Shown here: positions 8,790-16,881 of the stretch, piece after piece
How positions within the stretch are numbered: the first letter of the stretch is position 1
How the letters are laid out: each line of letters begins with the position of its first letter
NCBI RefSeq assembly: GCF_026627255.1
Contig: NZ_JAPNLM010000015.1
Span: 86,518 to 150,517, forward strand
Direction of reading: 5' to 3'
Length of the DNA: 64,000 nucleotides
Source: Streptomyces antarcticus
GTDB lineage: Bacteria; Actinomycetota; Actinomycetes; Streptomycetales; Streptomycetaceae
Translations under genes and position numbers: made by a program
Notes under the pieces: generated by a model
The model's input: the letters and a program-made list of their open reading frames with translations, nothing else
Told to the model about the DNA's origin: nothing
The model's database searches: none

Positions 8790-9758
8790 TCAGGCGGCGG
8801 AGAGCTGCGGCGCGCCCTGGGCCGGGATCTCCGGCTGGTCCGACGGCCGCTCGCGCAGGCTGAGCGCGACGCGCAGGACCGCGATCCACACCAGGCAGGA
8901 GCCCAGCATGTGGGCGGCGACGAGCACCTCGGGCAGCTGGGTGAGGAACTGCACGTAGCCGATGGCGCCCTGCGCGAGCAGCACGACCAGCAGGTCGCGG
9001 GCGCGGGCCCGGGTGTCGGACGGGGCGTCGACCACGCGCAGCACCAGCCACATCGCGACGGCGAGCGCGCACACCACCCAGGCGGCGACGGCGTGCACGT
9101 GCGCGATGGACGCCCAGTCGAACGGCATGCGCTTGATGTCGCTGCTGTCGCCCGCGTGCGGTCCGGAACCGGTGACGAGGGTGCCCGCGGCGATCAGCAC
9201 GAAGGTGGTCGCGATCAGCGCCCACGACAGCTTGCGCACCGGCCCGGGGACGCGCGGCCGGGGGGCCGTGTCGCCCTCGCCGGCGCGCTGCCGGCTGATG
9301 GTGGTCACCGCGATCAGCGCGGTGGCGAGCAGGAAGTGCCCGGCGACGCTGTACGGGTTGAGTCCGGTCTTCACGGTGATCCCGCCGAGGACCGCGTTGG
9401 ACATCACGATCGCGAACTGGGTCCAGCCGAGCCGCGTCAGCGAGTGCCGCCACGGCTTGGCCGAGCGCGCGGCGAGGATGTACCAGCCGACGGCCGCGGA
9501 GAGCACGTACGTCAGCATCCGGTTGCCGAACTCGATGGCGCCGTGGAAGCCCTGTTCCCGCGTCGCGATCAGGCTGTCGTTGGTGCACTTGGGCCAGGTG
9601 TCGCAGCCGAGGCCCGACCCGGTCAGCCGCACGGCGCCGCCGGTGACGACGATGGCCACGCTCATGACGAGCGCCGCGAGCGCGGCCCGCCGGACGATCC
9701 GGGGTGACGGAGTCCAGCGGCCGGCGAGGTAGGTGAATGGGTTCAACACGGCGCCCAT
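8790..9758 (-). CDS. ctaA: Heme A synthase (COX15/CtaA family)
   Basis: A 322-aa membrane protein that oxidises heme O to heme A for cytochrome c oxidase. The N-terminal segment VVTGGAVRLTGSGLGCDTWP is the family signature with the first conserved cysteine (GLGCDTWPKC), followed by FHGAIEFGNRMLTYVL with a heme-ligand histidine; the second half repeats the pattern (SIAHVHAVAAWVV and AAHMLGSCLVW). About eight hydrophobic helices are visible. The ATG at 9758 has AAGG about 11 bases upstream. It follows the unknown gene at 9784-10917 by only 25 bases on the same strand, so the two are probably cotranscribed. Confidence 0.93.
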   Translation of the reverse strand: MGAVLNPFTYLAGRWTPSPRIVRRAALAALVMSVAIVVTGGAVRLTGSGLGCDTWPKCTNDSLIATREQGFHGAIEFGNRMLTYVLSAAVGWYILAARSAKPWRHSLTRLGWTQFAIVMSNAVLGGITVKTGLNPYSVAGHFLLATALIAVTTISRQRAGEGDTAPRPRVPGPVRKLSWALIATTFVLIAAGTLVTGSGPHAGDSSDIKRMPFDWASIAHVHAVAAWVVCALAVAMWLVLRVVDAPSDTRARARDLLVVLLAQGAIGYVQFLTQLPEVLVAAHMLGSCLVWIAVLRVALSLRERPSDQPEIPAQGAPQLSAA

Positions 9759-9783
9759 CGTATGCGGAGCCTTGTGCAAAATT

Positions 9784-10917
9784 TCACGAGGGGGTACCCG
9801 GCGCCGCGTCCGGGCCGACGACGAGGCGGAACCTCGCACCGGCCGGATCGCCCTCCTCGTGCCACCACAGCCGCAGCCGCCAGGGGACGCCGTCACCCGG
9901 GTAGTCGGCCGAGCCGGCGAACCCCCGCACCACATCGGACGCTACGTCCTCAGCTGTCCTGTTCCGCACTTCTGTGGTGCTGTGCCATGGATGTCCCTGT
10001 ACGTTCCACTGTCCGTCGGGCCCGCGCACCTCGACGCGCCACACCGCGAGCCAGGGGGTGACCTCCAGCATCGTGTGCACCTGCTCGGCGCCGAGGTGGA
10101 GCCGGGCCGCGATCTCCGACTCGGCCACGCCCTGTATCCGGGCGGCCACCACGGCCTGGGGCAGCAGCCGTTCGGGCAGCAGCCGCCGCGCGCGCAGGCT
10201 GACCAGGGAGTCGAAGGCCAGGTAGCGCAACCGCAGTTCCAGCTGGCGGCCGATGTGGTCGAGGGCCTCCTCGGCGTCCTCGGATTCCGCCGCGCCCGGG
10301 TCCGCGAGGAGCAGCTGCCGGAAGTCCGCCTCCGCGTCCACCGCCCAGGCGACCGCGTCCTCGGCGGACCCCAGCTCCGCGAGCCGGTCCCCGAGGAAGA
10401 CCTTGGCCTGGGCCAGGCCGCTCCGGTTGACCGGGTCCCGCTGGTCCAGGCCCGCCCACACCCCCACCGCGGTCCGGGTCAGGTCGCGGGCGCGCTCGCC
10501 CGCCGCCCGCTCCACCGCGCTGGGCCCCCCGGTGGCGGTCCGGCCCAGCGGATGGCGCGGCAGCCGGGCCCCGTCGCTCAGCGGCCAGGCCAGCCACACG
10601 CCGTGGTTGATCAGTCCCCGGGCGTACCAGCGGGCGAAGTCGGGGGAGTAGGCGGCCGCGCGCTCGGAGCTGCGCAGCGCCTCCTCGATCGTGGCGAGGG
10701 CGCCCGCGCGGTCCCCGTCGGCGAAGCGCAGCGCCGCCCGGTCCGCGAGGCGCAGCCCCAGCAGGGCCGTGCACTCGGGGTCCTCCGGGTGGGTCCGCAG
10801 GGCGCCGATCAGCTCGTCGAGCAGCCGCTCGCGCTCCGCCGGCTCCGCGTGCGCGGCCCCCGCCCGCACCCGCGCCCACTGCCCGTCCAGCCGAAGAACG
10901 GCCTCTCGCTCCGCCAT
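9784..10917 (-). CDS. Uncharacterised 377-aa protein upstream of ctaA
   Basis: I do not recognise a named family. The first 230 residues are Ala/Arg/Leu-rich helices with a repeat-like pattern (LLDELIGALRTHP, RALATIEEALRSSERAAAYSP, DAVAWAVDAEADFRQLLLADPG), suggestive of TPR-type helical repeats. The segment QAVVAARIQGVAESEIAARLHLGAEQVHTML near residue 280 looks like a helix-turn-helix, and the C-terminal 90 residues (VRGPDGQWNVQGHPW, WRLRLWWHEEG) look like a small beta domain. It is cytoplasmic by composition, with no signal peptide. It is closely spaced with ctaA (25 bases), making heme A or oxidase expression a possible context. Confidence 0.7.
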   Translation of the reverse strand: MAEREAVLRLDGQWARVRAGAAHAEPAERERLLDELIGALRTHPEDPECTALLGLRLADRAALRFADGDRAGALATIEEALRSSERAAAYSPDFARWYARGLINHGVWLAWPLSDGARLPRHPLGRTATGGPSAVERAAGERARDLTRTAVGVWAGLDQRDPVNRSGLAQAKVFLGDRLAELGSAEDAVAWAVDAEADFRQLLLADPGAAESEDAEEALDHIGRQLELRLRYLAFDSLVSLRARRLLPERLLPQAVVAARIQGVAESEIAARLHLGAEQVHTMLEVTPWLAVWRVEVRGPDGQWNVQGHPWHSTTEVRNRTAEDVASDVVRGFAGSADYPGDGVPWRLRLWWHEEGDPAGARFRLVVGPDAAPGTPS

Positions 10918-10998
10918 GCCCGCCCCCGGCGTCGTGGTCCGCGCACCTCATGGGTCGGGATCCATAGTCGCGGGAAGGCGGACCGCAGCGGAAGGGAT

Positions 10999-11781
10999 TC
11001 ACTCCCAGCGGAACAGCCGTGCCGCGGCTCCCAGGCCGAGTACGGCCCAGCCCGCCAGTACGGCCGCCTCGCCCCACGGCAGCGCGGCCCCGTCCTGGAG
11101 CACCGCGCGCAGCCCGTCGGACAGGGCAGAGATGGGGAGCAGTTCCAGTACGGAGCGGACCGCGTCCGGGAACTTCTCCAGCGGCACGATCACCCCGCCG
11201 CCGACCAGCAGCAGCAGGAAGACGAGGTTGGCGGCGGCCAGGGTCATCTCGGCCTTGAGGGTGCCGGCCATCAGCAGCCCGAGCCCGGAGAACGCCGCGG
11301 TGCCCAGCAGGACCAGCGCGAGGACCGACAGCGGGTTCCCGTGCGGGGACCAGCCGAGCGCGAGGGCGATCACCGTCAGCAGCGCGATCTGGAGCACCTC
11401 GGTGACCAGCACCGAGAGGGTCTTGGCGGCCATCAGGGCCCAGCGCGGCAGCGGGGAGGCCCCGAGGCGCTTGAGGACCCCGTAGCGGCGGTCGAACCCG
11501 GTGGCGATGGCCTGGCCGGTGAAGGCGGTGGACATCACGGCGAGCGCCAGGATGCCGGGGGCCAGGAAGTCCACGGACGTCCCCGTCCCGTCCTCGCCGG
11601 CCGGCACGGTGATGATGTCGACGGCGGAGAACAGCACCAGCAGCAGCGCCGGGATGATCACGGTGAGCAGCAGCTGTTCCCCGTTGCGCAGCAGCATCCG
11701 CGTCTCCAGCGCCGTCTGCGCGAGGATCATGCGGGATACGGGCGCGGCCCCCGGGCCGGGGGTGAACGTACCGGCGCTCAT
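10999..11781 (-). CDS. ABC-2 type transporter permease
   Basis: A 260-aa integral membrane subunit with about six hydrophobic segments and the ABC-2 pattern: a first helix after LRNGEQLLLTVIIPALLLVL, then FLAPGILALAVMSTAFTGQAIA with the following RYGVLKRLGASPLPR cytoplasmic loop, and LPISALSDGLRAVLQDG before the last helix. It would form an exporter with the ATPase encoded just upstream; its ATG at 11781 overlaps that stop as ATGA. The substrate is unknown; such pairs often export drugs or lipids. Confidence 0.88.
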   Translation of the reverse strand: MSAGTFTPGPGAAPVSRMILAQTALETRMLLRNGEQLLLTVIIPALLLVLFSAVDIITVPAGEDGTGTSVDFLAPGILALAVMSTAFTGQAIATGFDRRYGVLKRLGASPLPRWALMAAKTLSVLVTEVLQIALLTVIALALGWSPHGNPLSVLALVLLGTAAFSGLGLLMAGTLKAEMTLAAANLVFLLLLVGGGVIVPLEKFPDAVRSVLELLPISALSDGLRAVLQDGAALPWGEAAVLAGWAVLGLGAAARLFRWE

Positions 11782-12704
11782 GCGCGCAGCTCCTTGCCGG
11801 TCAGTTCCAGGAAGACGTCTTCGAGGGTGTGCCGCTCCACCGAGAGGCTGTCCGGCATCACGCCGTGCTGGGCGCACCAGGAGGCGACGGTGGCCAGCAG
11901 CTGCGGGTGGACGTCGCCGGTGACGCGGTAGACGCCCGCGGTGAGCTCGGCGGCCTCGGTGCCGTCGGGCAGCGCCTTCAGGAGCGAGCCGAGGTCCAGG
12001 GCGGGGCGGCCGGTGAAGCGCAGGGTGTTCTCGGCGCCGCCGCGGCAGAGCTGCTCGGGGCTGCCGTGGGCGATGACCCGGCCCGCGTCCACGATGGCGA
12101 CCTCGTCGGCGAGCTGCTCCGCCTCGTCCATGTGGTGGGTGGTGAGGACGACGGTGACCCCGTCGGCACGCAGTTCCCGTACGAGGTCCCAGGTCGCGCG
12201 GCGGGCCTGCGGGTCGAGTCCGGCGGTGGGCTCGTCCAGGAAGACCAGCTCGGGACGGCCGACCACGGCCATGGCGAGGGCCAGGCGCTGCTGCTGGCCA
12301 CCGGAGAGCCGGCGGTAGGGCGTACGGCCGCAGCCGCCGAGCCCGAGGCGTTCCACCAGGGGGTCGACGTCGAGCGGGTGGGCGTACAGCTTGGCCATGT
12401 GGCGCAGCATCTCGACGGCGCGGGCCCCGGAGTAGACACCGCCGGACTGGAGCATCACGCCGATCCGCGGGCGCAGCCGCTCGGCCTGGGCCACCGGGTC
12501 GAGGCCGAGGACGCGGACGGTGCCGGCGTCGGGGCGGCGGTAGCCCTCGCAGGTCTCCACCGTGGTCGTCTTGCCCGCGCCGTTGGGGCCGAGGACCGCG
12601 GTGACGGAAGCCCTCCGGACGGTGAGGTCCAGGCCGTCCACCGCGTTCCTGGGGCCGTACCGCTTCACCAGTCCGCGGATCTCCACGGCGGGGTCGTTGC
12701 TCAT
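11778..12704 (-). CDS. ABC transporter ATP-binding protein (DrrA-like)
   Basis: A 308-aa nucleotide-binding subunit with Walker A GPNGAGKTTT near residue 38, the signature LSGGQQQR near 134, Walker B ELVFLDEPTAGLD and the H-loop TTHHMDEAEQLAD. The C-terminal 80 residues form the extension seen in DrrA/CcmA-type exporters. It is translationally coupled to the permease. No Shine-Dalgarno sequence precedes the ATG; TAGACT on the minus strand (12718-12713) ends 8 bases before it, predicting a leaderless mRNA. Confidence 0.9.
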   Translation of the reverse strand: MSNDPAVEIRGLVKRYGPRNAVDGLDLTVRRASVTAVLGPNGAGKTTTVETCEGYRRPDAGTVRVLGLDPVAQAERLRPRIGVMLQSGGVYSGARAVEMLRHMAKLYAHPLDVDPLVERLGLGGCGRTPYRRLSGGQQQRLALAMAVVGRPELVFLDEPTAGLDPQARRATWDLVRELRADGVTVVLTTHHMDEAEQLADEVAIVDAGRVIAHGSPEQLCRGGAENTLRFTGRPALDLGSLLKALPDGTEAAELTAGVYRVTGDVHPQLLATVASWCAQHGVMPDSLSVERHTLEDVFLELTGKELRA

Positions 12705-12781
12705 GGGGGGTGAGTCTACGGAGCCTCGGCAGGGGTCCTTGGTCCCGGGGTCGAAGGGTCACGTGCCCGCTCATTCATGAC

Positions 12782-13015
12782 CTTTTCGTGCGGTCCGGCG
12801 GCGTCTTCGTGGCCGTCGGATTCGAACACTGCGTCGCGAACACGGCTCTTTTCAGCCTCGCGATCCTGGATGGCCCAGTCGGTTTCAGTGATCTTTTCCG
12901 GAACCTGATGTTTCCCGTGCCGGGGAACGTCGTAGGCGGAGGTCTGCTGGTGGGAGCCGTGTACTGGTTCACGGGAGGGTCTCGCCGAGAGTGCGGAACG
13001 TATCGCTCCGAATAG
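12782..13015 (+). pseudogene. Remnant of a formate/nitrite transporter (FocA/NirC family) gene
   Basis: The reading frame encodes the C-terminal part of a formate/nitrite channel: VAVGFEHCVANTAL, then NLMFPVPGNVVGGGLLVGA and VYWFTGG, matching the conserved GFEHSVAN and GN-x-x-GG-x-x-VG motifs that end FNT proteins. The N-terminal two thirds are missing: upstream sequence runs straight into the start of the ABC transporter on the other strand. No ribosome-binding site or sensible start precedes it. The surrounding bases are less GC-rich than the neighbours, consistent with decay. It is a degraded gene copy, not a working channel. Confidence 0.75.
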
Positions 13016-13113
13016 GCTTTGATAACGCTGCGTCGACAAATTAGGTAACCCTTAGTGATGGAGGCCACCAGGTGCGACCTCGGTCACCGCTTGTCGCGCG
13101 GCCATTAATTACG

Positions 13114-13127
13114 CAACAATAGCGTTG
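13114..13127. promoter_or_regulatory. SufR-type operator CAAC-N6-GTTG
   Basis: The sequence CAAC-AATAGC-GTTG is the palindrome reported, to my recollection, as the binding site of SufR in Streptomyces. It ends on the first base of the sufR GTG start codon and overlaps TAGCGT and AACAAT, the likely -10 elements. Binding of the Fe-S form of SufR here would block initiation of the whole suf operon, giving negative feedback by cluster status. Confidence 0.75.
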
Positions 13128-13888
13128 TGAAATACGGCGAACGGCAGATCGAGACCCCCCAGGGGGAGCTCGCGACCGGGGAGCGGTCAACCCGCGACCG
13201 GGTCGCGCGGTCCATCCTGGACCACGGTCCGTCCACCGTCGCCGACCTCGCCAAGCGCCTCGGCCTCACCCAGGCCGCCGTGCGCCGCCACCTCGACACG
13301 CTCGTCGCCGACGACGTGGTCGCACCTCGTGAGCAGCGCGTGTACGGCACGCGCGCCCGGGGCCGGCCCGCCAAGGCCTTCGCGCTGACCGACTGCGGCC
13401 GCGACGCCTTCGACCAGTCCTACGACGCGCTCGCCGCGGACGCCCTGCGCTGGATCGCGCAGTCCGTCGGCGGCGGGGAGCAGGGGGAGGCGGCGGTCGC
13501 CGCCTTCGCCCGGTCGCGGATGGAGACGCAGGCGCGGGTCTACCGGGATGCCGTGGAAGCGGCCGCCCCGGAAGGCCGCACGGAGGCCCTGGCCAAGGCG
13601 TTGACCGTGGACGGGTACGCTGCTACGGCGAAGAGCGCTCCCGGTCCGCACAGCGGTGAACAGCTGTGCCAGCACCACTGCCCGGTCGCCCATGTGGCCG
13701 AGCAGTTCCCGCAGCTCTGCGAGGCGGAGACCGAGGTCTTCTCCCGTCTGCTCGGGACACATGTGCAGCGCCTCGCCACGATCGCCCACGGCGACGGAGT
13801 GTGCACAACGTTCATTCCGCGCAGCGCGAGCGCGACACAGACCGACACATCAGCATCTGCACGCACGGCCGGGAGGAACCCCGCATGA
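13127..13888 (+). CDS. sufR: Fe-S cluster-sensing transcriptional regulator SufR
   Basis: A 253-aa winged-helix regulator. The DNA-binding domain is at about residues 20-90 (TVADLAKRLGLTQAAVRRHLDTL is the helix-turn-helix, followed by the RGRPAKAFALT wing). Four cysteines in the C-terminal half (C181, C185, C198, C226) are candidate [4Fe-4S] ligands, as in SufR proteins that repress suf genes when the cluster is present. The GTG at 13127 starts inside the predicted operator, so autoregulation is expected. The stop overlaps the sufB ATG (ATGA), coupling the two. The last 25 residues are Thr/Ala-rich and probably unstructured. Confidence 0.9.
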   Translation: MKYGERQIETPQGELATGERSTRDRVARSILDHGPSTVADLAKRLGLTQAAVRRHLDTLVADDVVAPREQRVYGTRARGRPAKAFALTDCGRDAFDQSYDALAADALRWIAQSVGGGEQGEAAVAAFARSRMETQARVYRDAVEAAAPEGRTEALAKALTVDGYAATAKSAPGPHSGEQLCQHHCPVAHVAEQFPQLCEAETEVFSRLLGTHVQRLATIAHGDGVCTTFIPRSASATQTDTSASARTAGRNPA

Positions 13889-15300
13889 CCACGGAGACTG
13901 CTCACCCTGAGCTCGATGGCCTCGGCACCTACGAATACGGCTGGGCGGACTCCGACACGGCCGGAGCCACGGCCAAGCGGGGTCTGTCCGAGGAGGTCGT
14001 CCGCGACATCTCGGCGAAGAAGTCCGAGCCGGAGTGGATGCTGAAGCTCCGCCTCAAGGGCCTCAAGCTGTTCGGCAAGAAGCCCATGCCCAACTGGGGT
14101 TCCGACCTCTCCGGCATCGACTTCGACAACATCAAGTACTTCGTGCGCTCCACCGAGAAGCAGGCCGCTTCGTGGGAGGACCTGCCGGAGGACATCAAGA
14201 ACACGTACGACCGGCTCGGCATCCCCGAGGCGGAGAAGCAGCGCCTGGTCGCCGGCGTCGCGGCCCAGTACGAGTCCGAGGTCGTCTACCACCAGATCCG
14301 CGAGGACCTGGAGGAGCAGGGCGTTATCTTCCTCGACACGGACACCGCGCTCAAGACACACCCGGAGCTCTTCCAGGAGTACTTCGGGACGGTCATCCCG
14401 GTCGGCGACAACAAGTTCGCCTCGCTGAACACCGCCGTGTGGTCGGGCGGCTCGTTCATCTACGTGCCCAAGGGCGTCAAGGTCGACATCCCGCTCCAGG
14501 CCTACTTCCGCATCAACACGGAGAACATGGGCCAGTTCGAGCGGACGCTGATCATCGTCGACGAGGACGCCTACGTCCACTACGTCGAGGGCTGCACCGC
14601 CCCGATCTACTCCTCGGACTCGCTGCACAGCGCCGTGGTGGAGATCATCGTGAAGAAGGGCGGCCGCTGCCGCTACACGACCATCCAGAACTGGTCGAAC
14701 AACGTCTACAACCTGGTCACCAAGCGTGCCGTGGCGTACGAGGGCGCGACCATGGAGTGGGTCGACGGCAACATCGGTTCCAAGGTCACCATGAAGTACC
14801 CGGCCGTCTACCTGATGGGCGAGCACGCCAAGGGCGAGACCCTCTCCATCGCCTTCGCGGGCGAGGGCCAGCACCAGGACGCCGGCTCCAAGATGGTCCA
14901 CATGGCGCCGAACACCTCCTCGAACATCGTCTCCAAGTCGGTGGCCCGTGGCGGCGGCCGCACCTCGTACCGCGGCCTGGTCGAGATCGCCGAGGGCGCC
15001 CACGGCTCGAAGTCCAACGTGCTGTGCGACGCGCTCCTGGTCGACACGATCTCCCGCTCGGACACGTACCCCTACGTGGACGTCCGCGAGGACGACGTGT
15101 CCATGGGACACGAGGCGACCGTCTCCAAGGTCTCCGACGACCAGCTCTTCTACCTGATGAGCCGCGGACTGACCGAGTTCGAGGCCATGGCGATGATCGT
15201 GCGCGGCTTCGTCGAGCCGATCGCCCGCGAGCTCCCCATGGAGTACGCGCTGGAGCTCAACCGGCTGATCGAGCTGCAGATGGAGGGCTCGGTCGGCTAG
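13885..15300 (+). CDS. sufB: Fe-S cluster assembly scaffold protein SufB
   Basis: A 471-aa SufB, the scaffold subunit of the SufBCD complex on which Fe-S clusters are built from sulfur delivered by SufS/SufU. Family motifs include MPNWGSDLSGIDFDNI near residue 75, WSGGSFIYVPKGVKVDIPLQ, YVEGCTAPIYSSDSLHSAVVE and a C-terminal ISRSDTYPYVDV..EDDVSMGHEATV that forms the interface with SufD. It is the second gene of the suf operon, overlapping sufR by four bases. Sixty bases separate it from sufD. Confidence 0.97.
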   Translation: MTTETAHPELDGLGTYEYGWADSDTAGATAKRGLSEEVVRDISAKKSEPEWMLKLRLKGLKLFGKKPMPNWGSDLSGIDFDNIKYFVRSTEKQAASWEDLPEDIKNTYDRLGIPEAEKQRLVAGVAAQYESEVVYHQIREDLEEQGVIFLDTDTALKTHPELFQEYFGTVIPVGDNKFASLNTAVWSGGSFIYVPKGVKVDIPLQAYFRINTENMGQFERTLIIVDEDAYVHYVEGCTAPIYSSDSLHSAVVEIIVKKGGRCRYTTIQNWSNNVYNLVTKRAVAYEGATMEWVDGNIGSKVTMKYPAVYLMGEHAKGETLSIAFAGEGQHQDAGSKMVHMAPNTSSNIVSKSVARGGGRTSYRGLVEIAEGAHGSKSNVLCDALLVDTISRSDTYPYVDVREDDVSMGHEATVSKVSDDQLFYLMSRGLTEFEAMAMIVRGFVEPIARELPMEYALELNRLIELQMEGSVG

Positions 15301-15378
15301 TCCCCGACCGCCCCGCACATCCGCGGCGGATTCATCGACGTAGGCACGCTTTACAAGAGAGTGAGCAAGACGACAGCC

Positions 15379-16557
15379 ATGGCTGAGGCTCAGAACATTC
15401 CGGCGGGTTCCACCACTGCCGGCGCGATCGCGGTGGCCGCCGAGTCCACCGTCGCCACCCGGATGAGCGCGCCCCCGTCCTTCGACGTGGCCGACTTCCC
15501 GGTTCCGAACGGCCGCGAGGAGGAGTGGCGGTTCACCCCGCTCGCCCGCCTCAGGGGCCTGCACGACGGCACCGCGGTCGCCAACGGCACCATGAAGGCC
15601 CAGATCGACGCGCCCGACGTCGTGACGGTCGAGTCGGTGGAGCGCGGCGACGCGCGCATCGGCAAGGCCGGCACGCCGGTGGACCGGATCGCCGCCCAGG
15701 CGTTCTCGTCCTTCACCAAGGCCACGGTCGTCACCGTGCCCAAGGAGGCCGTCCTGACCGAGCCGGTGCGCGTCGCGCTGCACGGTGAGGGCGGCACGAC
15801 CTTCGGCCACACGGTCTTCGACGTCCAGGCGTTCGCCGAGGCCGTCGTCGTCATCGACCACACCGGTGACGGCGTGCGCGCCGCCAACGTCGACTTCCTC
15901 GTCGGCGACGGCGCCAAGCTCACCGTCGTGTCCGTGCAGGACTGGGACGACACCGCCGTCCACGTGTCCCAGCACAACGTGCTGATCGGCCGTGACGCGA
16001 CCTTCAAGTCGATCATCGTCACCTTCGGCGGCGACCTGGTACGGCTGCACCCGCGCGTGACCTACGCCGGCCCCGGCGGCGAGGCCGAGCTCTTCGGCCT
16101 GTACTTCACGGACGCCGGCCAGCACCAGGAGCACCGCCTCCTGGTCGACCACAGTGCCCCGCACTGCAAGTCGAACGTGGTCTACAAGGGCGCGCTCCAG
16201 GGCCAGGACGCCCACGCGGTCTGGATCGGTGACGTGCTCATCGAGAAGACCGCCGAGGGCACCGACACCTACGAGATGAACCGCAACCTCGTCCTCACGG
16301 ACGGCGCGCGGGTCGACTCGGTGCCGAACCTGGAGATCGAGACCGGCGAGATCGTCGGCGCCGGCCACGCCTCCGCGACCGGCCGCTTCGACGACGAGCA
16401 GCTCTTCTACCTCCAGTCCCGCGGCATCCCGGCCGACGAGGCCCGCCGTCTGGTCGTGCGCGGCTTCTTCGCCGAGCTCGTCCAGCAGATCGGTGTCGAC
16501 GACATCGAGGAGCGCCTGCTCTCCAAGATCGAGACCGAGCTCCAGGGTTCCGTCTGA
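15379..16557 (+). CDS. sufD: Fe-S cluster assembly protein SufD
   Basis: A 392-aa SufD, paralogue of SufB and its partner in the SufBCD complex. NGREEEWRFTPLARL near residue 45 and the C-terminal beta-helix with DHSAPHCKSNVVYKGALQG and GHASATGRFDDEQLFYLQSRG are diagnostic. The ATG at 15379 (MAEAQN) is preferred; an in-frame GTG at 15361 would add six residues and cannot be excluded. The TGA at 16555 overlaps the ATG of the ferredoxin gene. Confidence 0.95.
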   Translation: MAEAQNIPAGSTTAGAIAVAAESTVATRMSAPPSFDVADFPVPNGREEEWRFTPLARLRGLHDGTAVANGTMKAQIDAPDVVTVESVERGDARIGKAGTPVDRIAAQAFSSFTKATVVTVPKEAVLTEPVRVALHGEGGTTFGHTVFDVQAFAEAVVVIDHTGDGVRAANVDFLVGDGAKLTVVSVQDWDDTAVHVSQHNVLIGRDATFKSIIVTFGGDLVRLHPRVTYAGPGGEAELFGLYFTDAGQHQEHRLLVDHSAPHCKSNVVYKGALQGQDAHAVWIGDVLIEKTAEGTDTYEMNRNLVLTDGARVDSVPNLEIETGEIVGAGHASATGRFDDEQLFYLQSRGIPADEARRLVVRGFFAELVQQIGVDDIEERLLSKIETELQGSV

Positions 16558-16874
16558 TGAATTACGTCAAGGCCTGTGCGCTGAGCGAGCTGGAAGCGGA
16601 CACCCCCAAGCGGGTCGAGCTGGACGGCACGCCGGTGTCCATCGTCTCCACCGAGGGGGAGGTGTTCGCGATCAACGACATCTGCTCGCACGCGAACGTG
16701 TCCCTCTCGGAGGGCGAGGTCGAGGACTGCATGATCGAGTGCTGGCTGCACGGGTCGTCCTTCGACCTGCGCACCGGAAAGCCGTCCGGCCTGCCCGCGA
16801 CGCGCCCCGTACCCGTATACCCCGTAAAGATCGAAGGGGACGACGTGCTCGTCTCCCTCACCCAGGAGTCCTGA
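16557..16874 (+). CDS. Rieske-type [2Fe-2S] ferredoxin in the suf operon
   Basis: A 105-aa Rieske protein of the kind annotated as a dioxygenase ferredoxin component (NirD/HcaC-like). The cluster ligands are visible as Cys-Ser-His (DICSHANVSL, about residue 43) and Cys-Trp-Leu-His (ECWLHGSSFDL, about 62). It lies between sufD and sufC with a one-base overlap upstream and seven bases downstream, so it is made together with the assembly machinery. It probably serves as an electron donor for cluster assembly or as a client protein; the exact role is not shown by sequence. No oxygenase genes are nearby. Confidence 0.9.
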   Translation: MNYVKACALSELEADTPKRVELDGTPVSIVSTEGEVFAINDICSHANVSLSEGEVEDCMIECWLHGSSFDLRTGKPSGLPATRPVPVYPVKIEGDDVLVSLTQES

Positions 16875-16881
16875 GGTATCC

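Noticed and set aside
12710..13015. Intact small gene for a 101-aa protein
   Set aside because: Only the part from about 12803 resembles a known family and it matches the end of a longer channel protein; no start signal is present.
15301..15378. Internal promoter between sufB and sufD
   Set aside because: The gap is only 60-78 bases and has no convincing -10/-35 pair; cotranscription is simpler.
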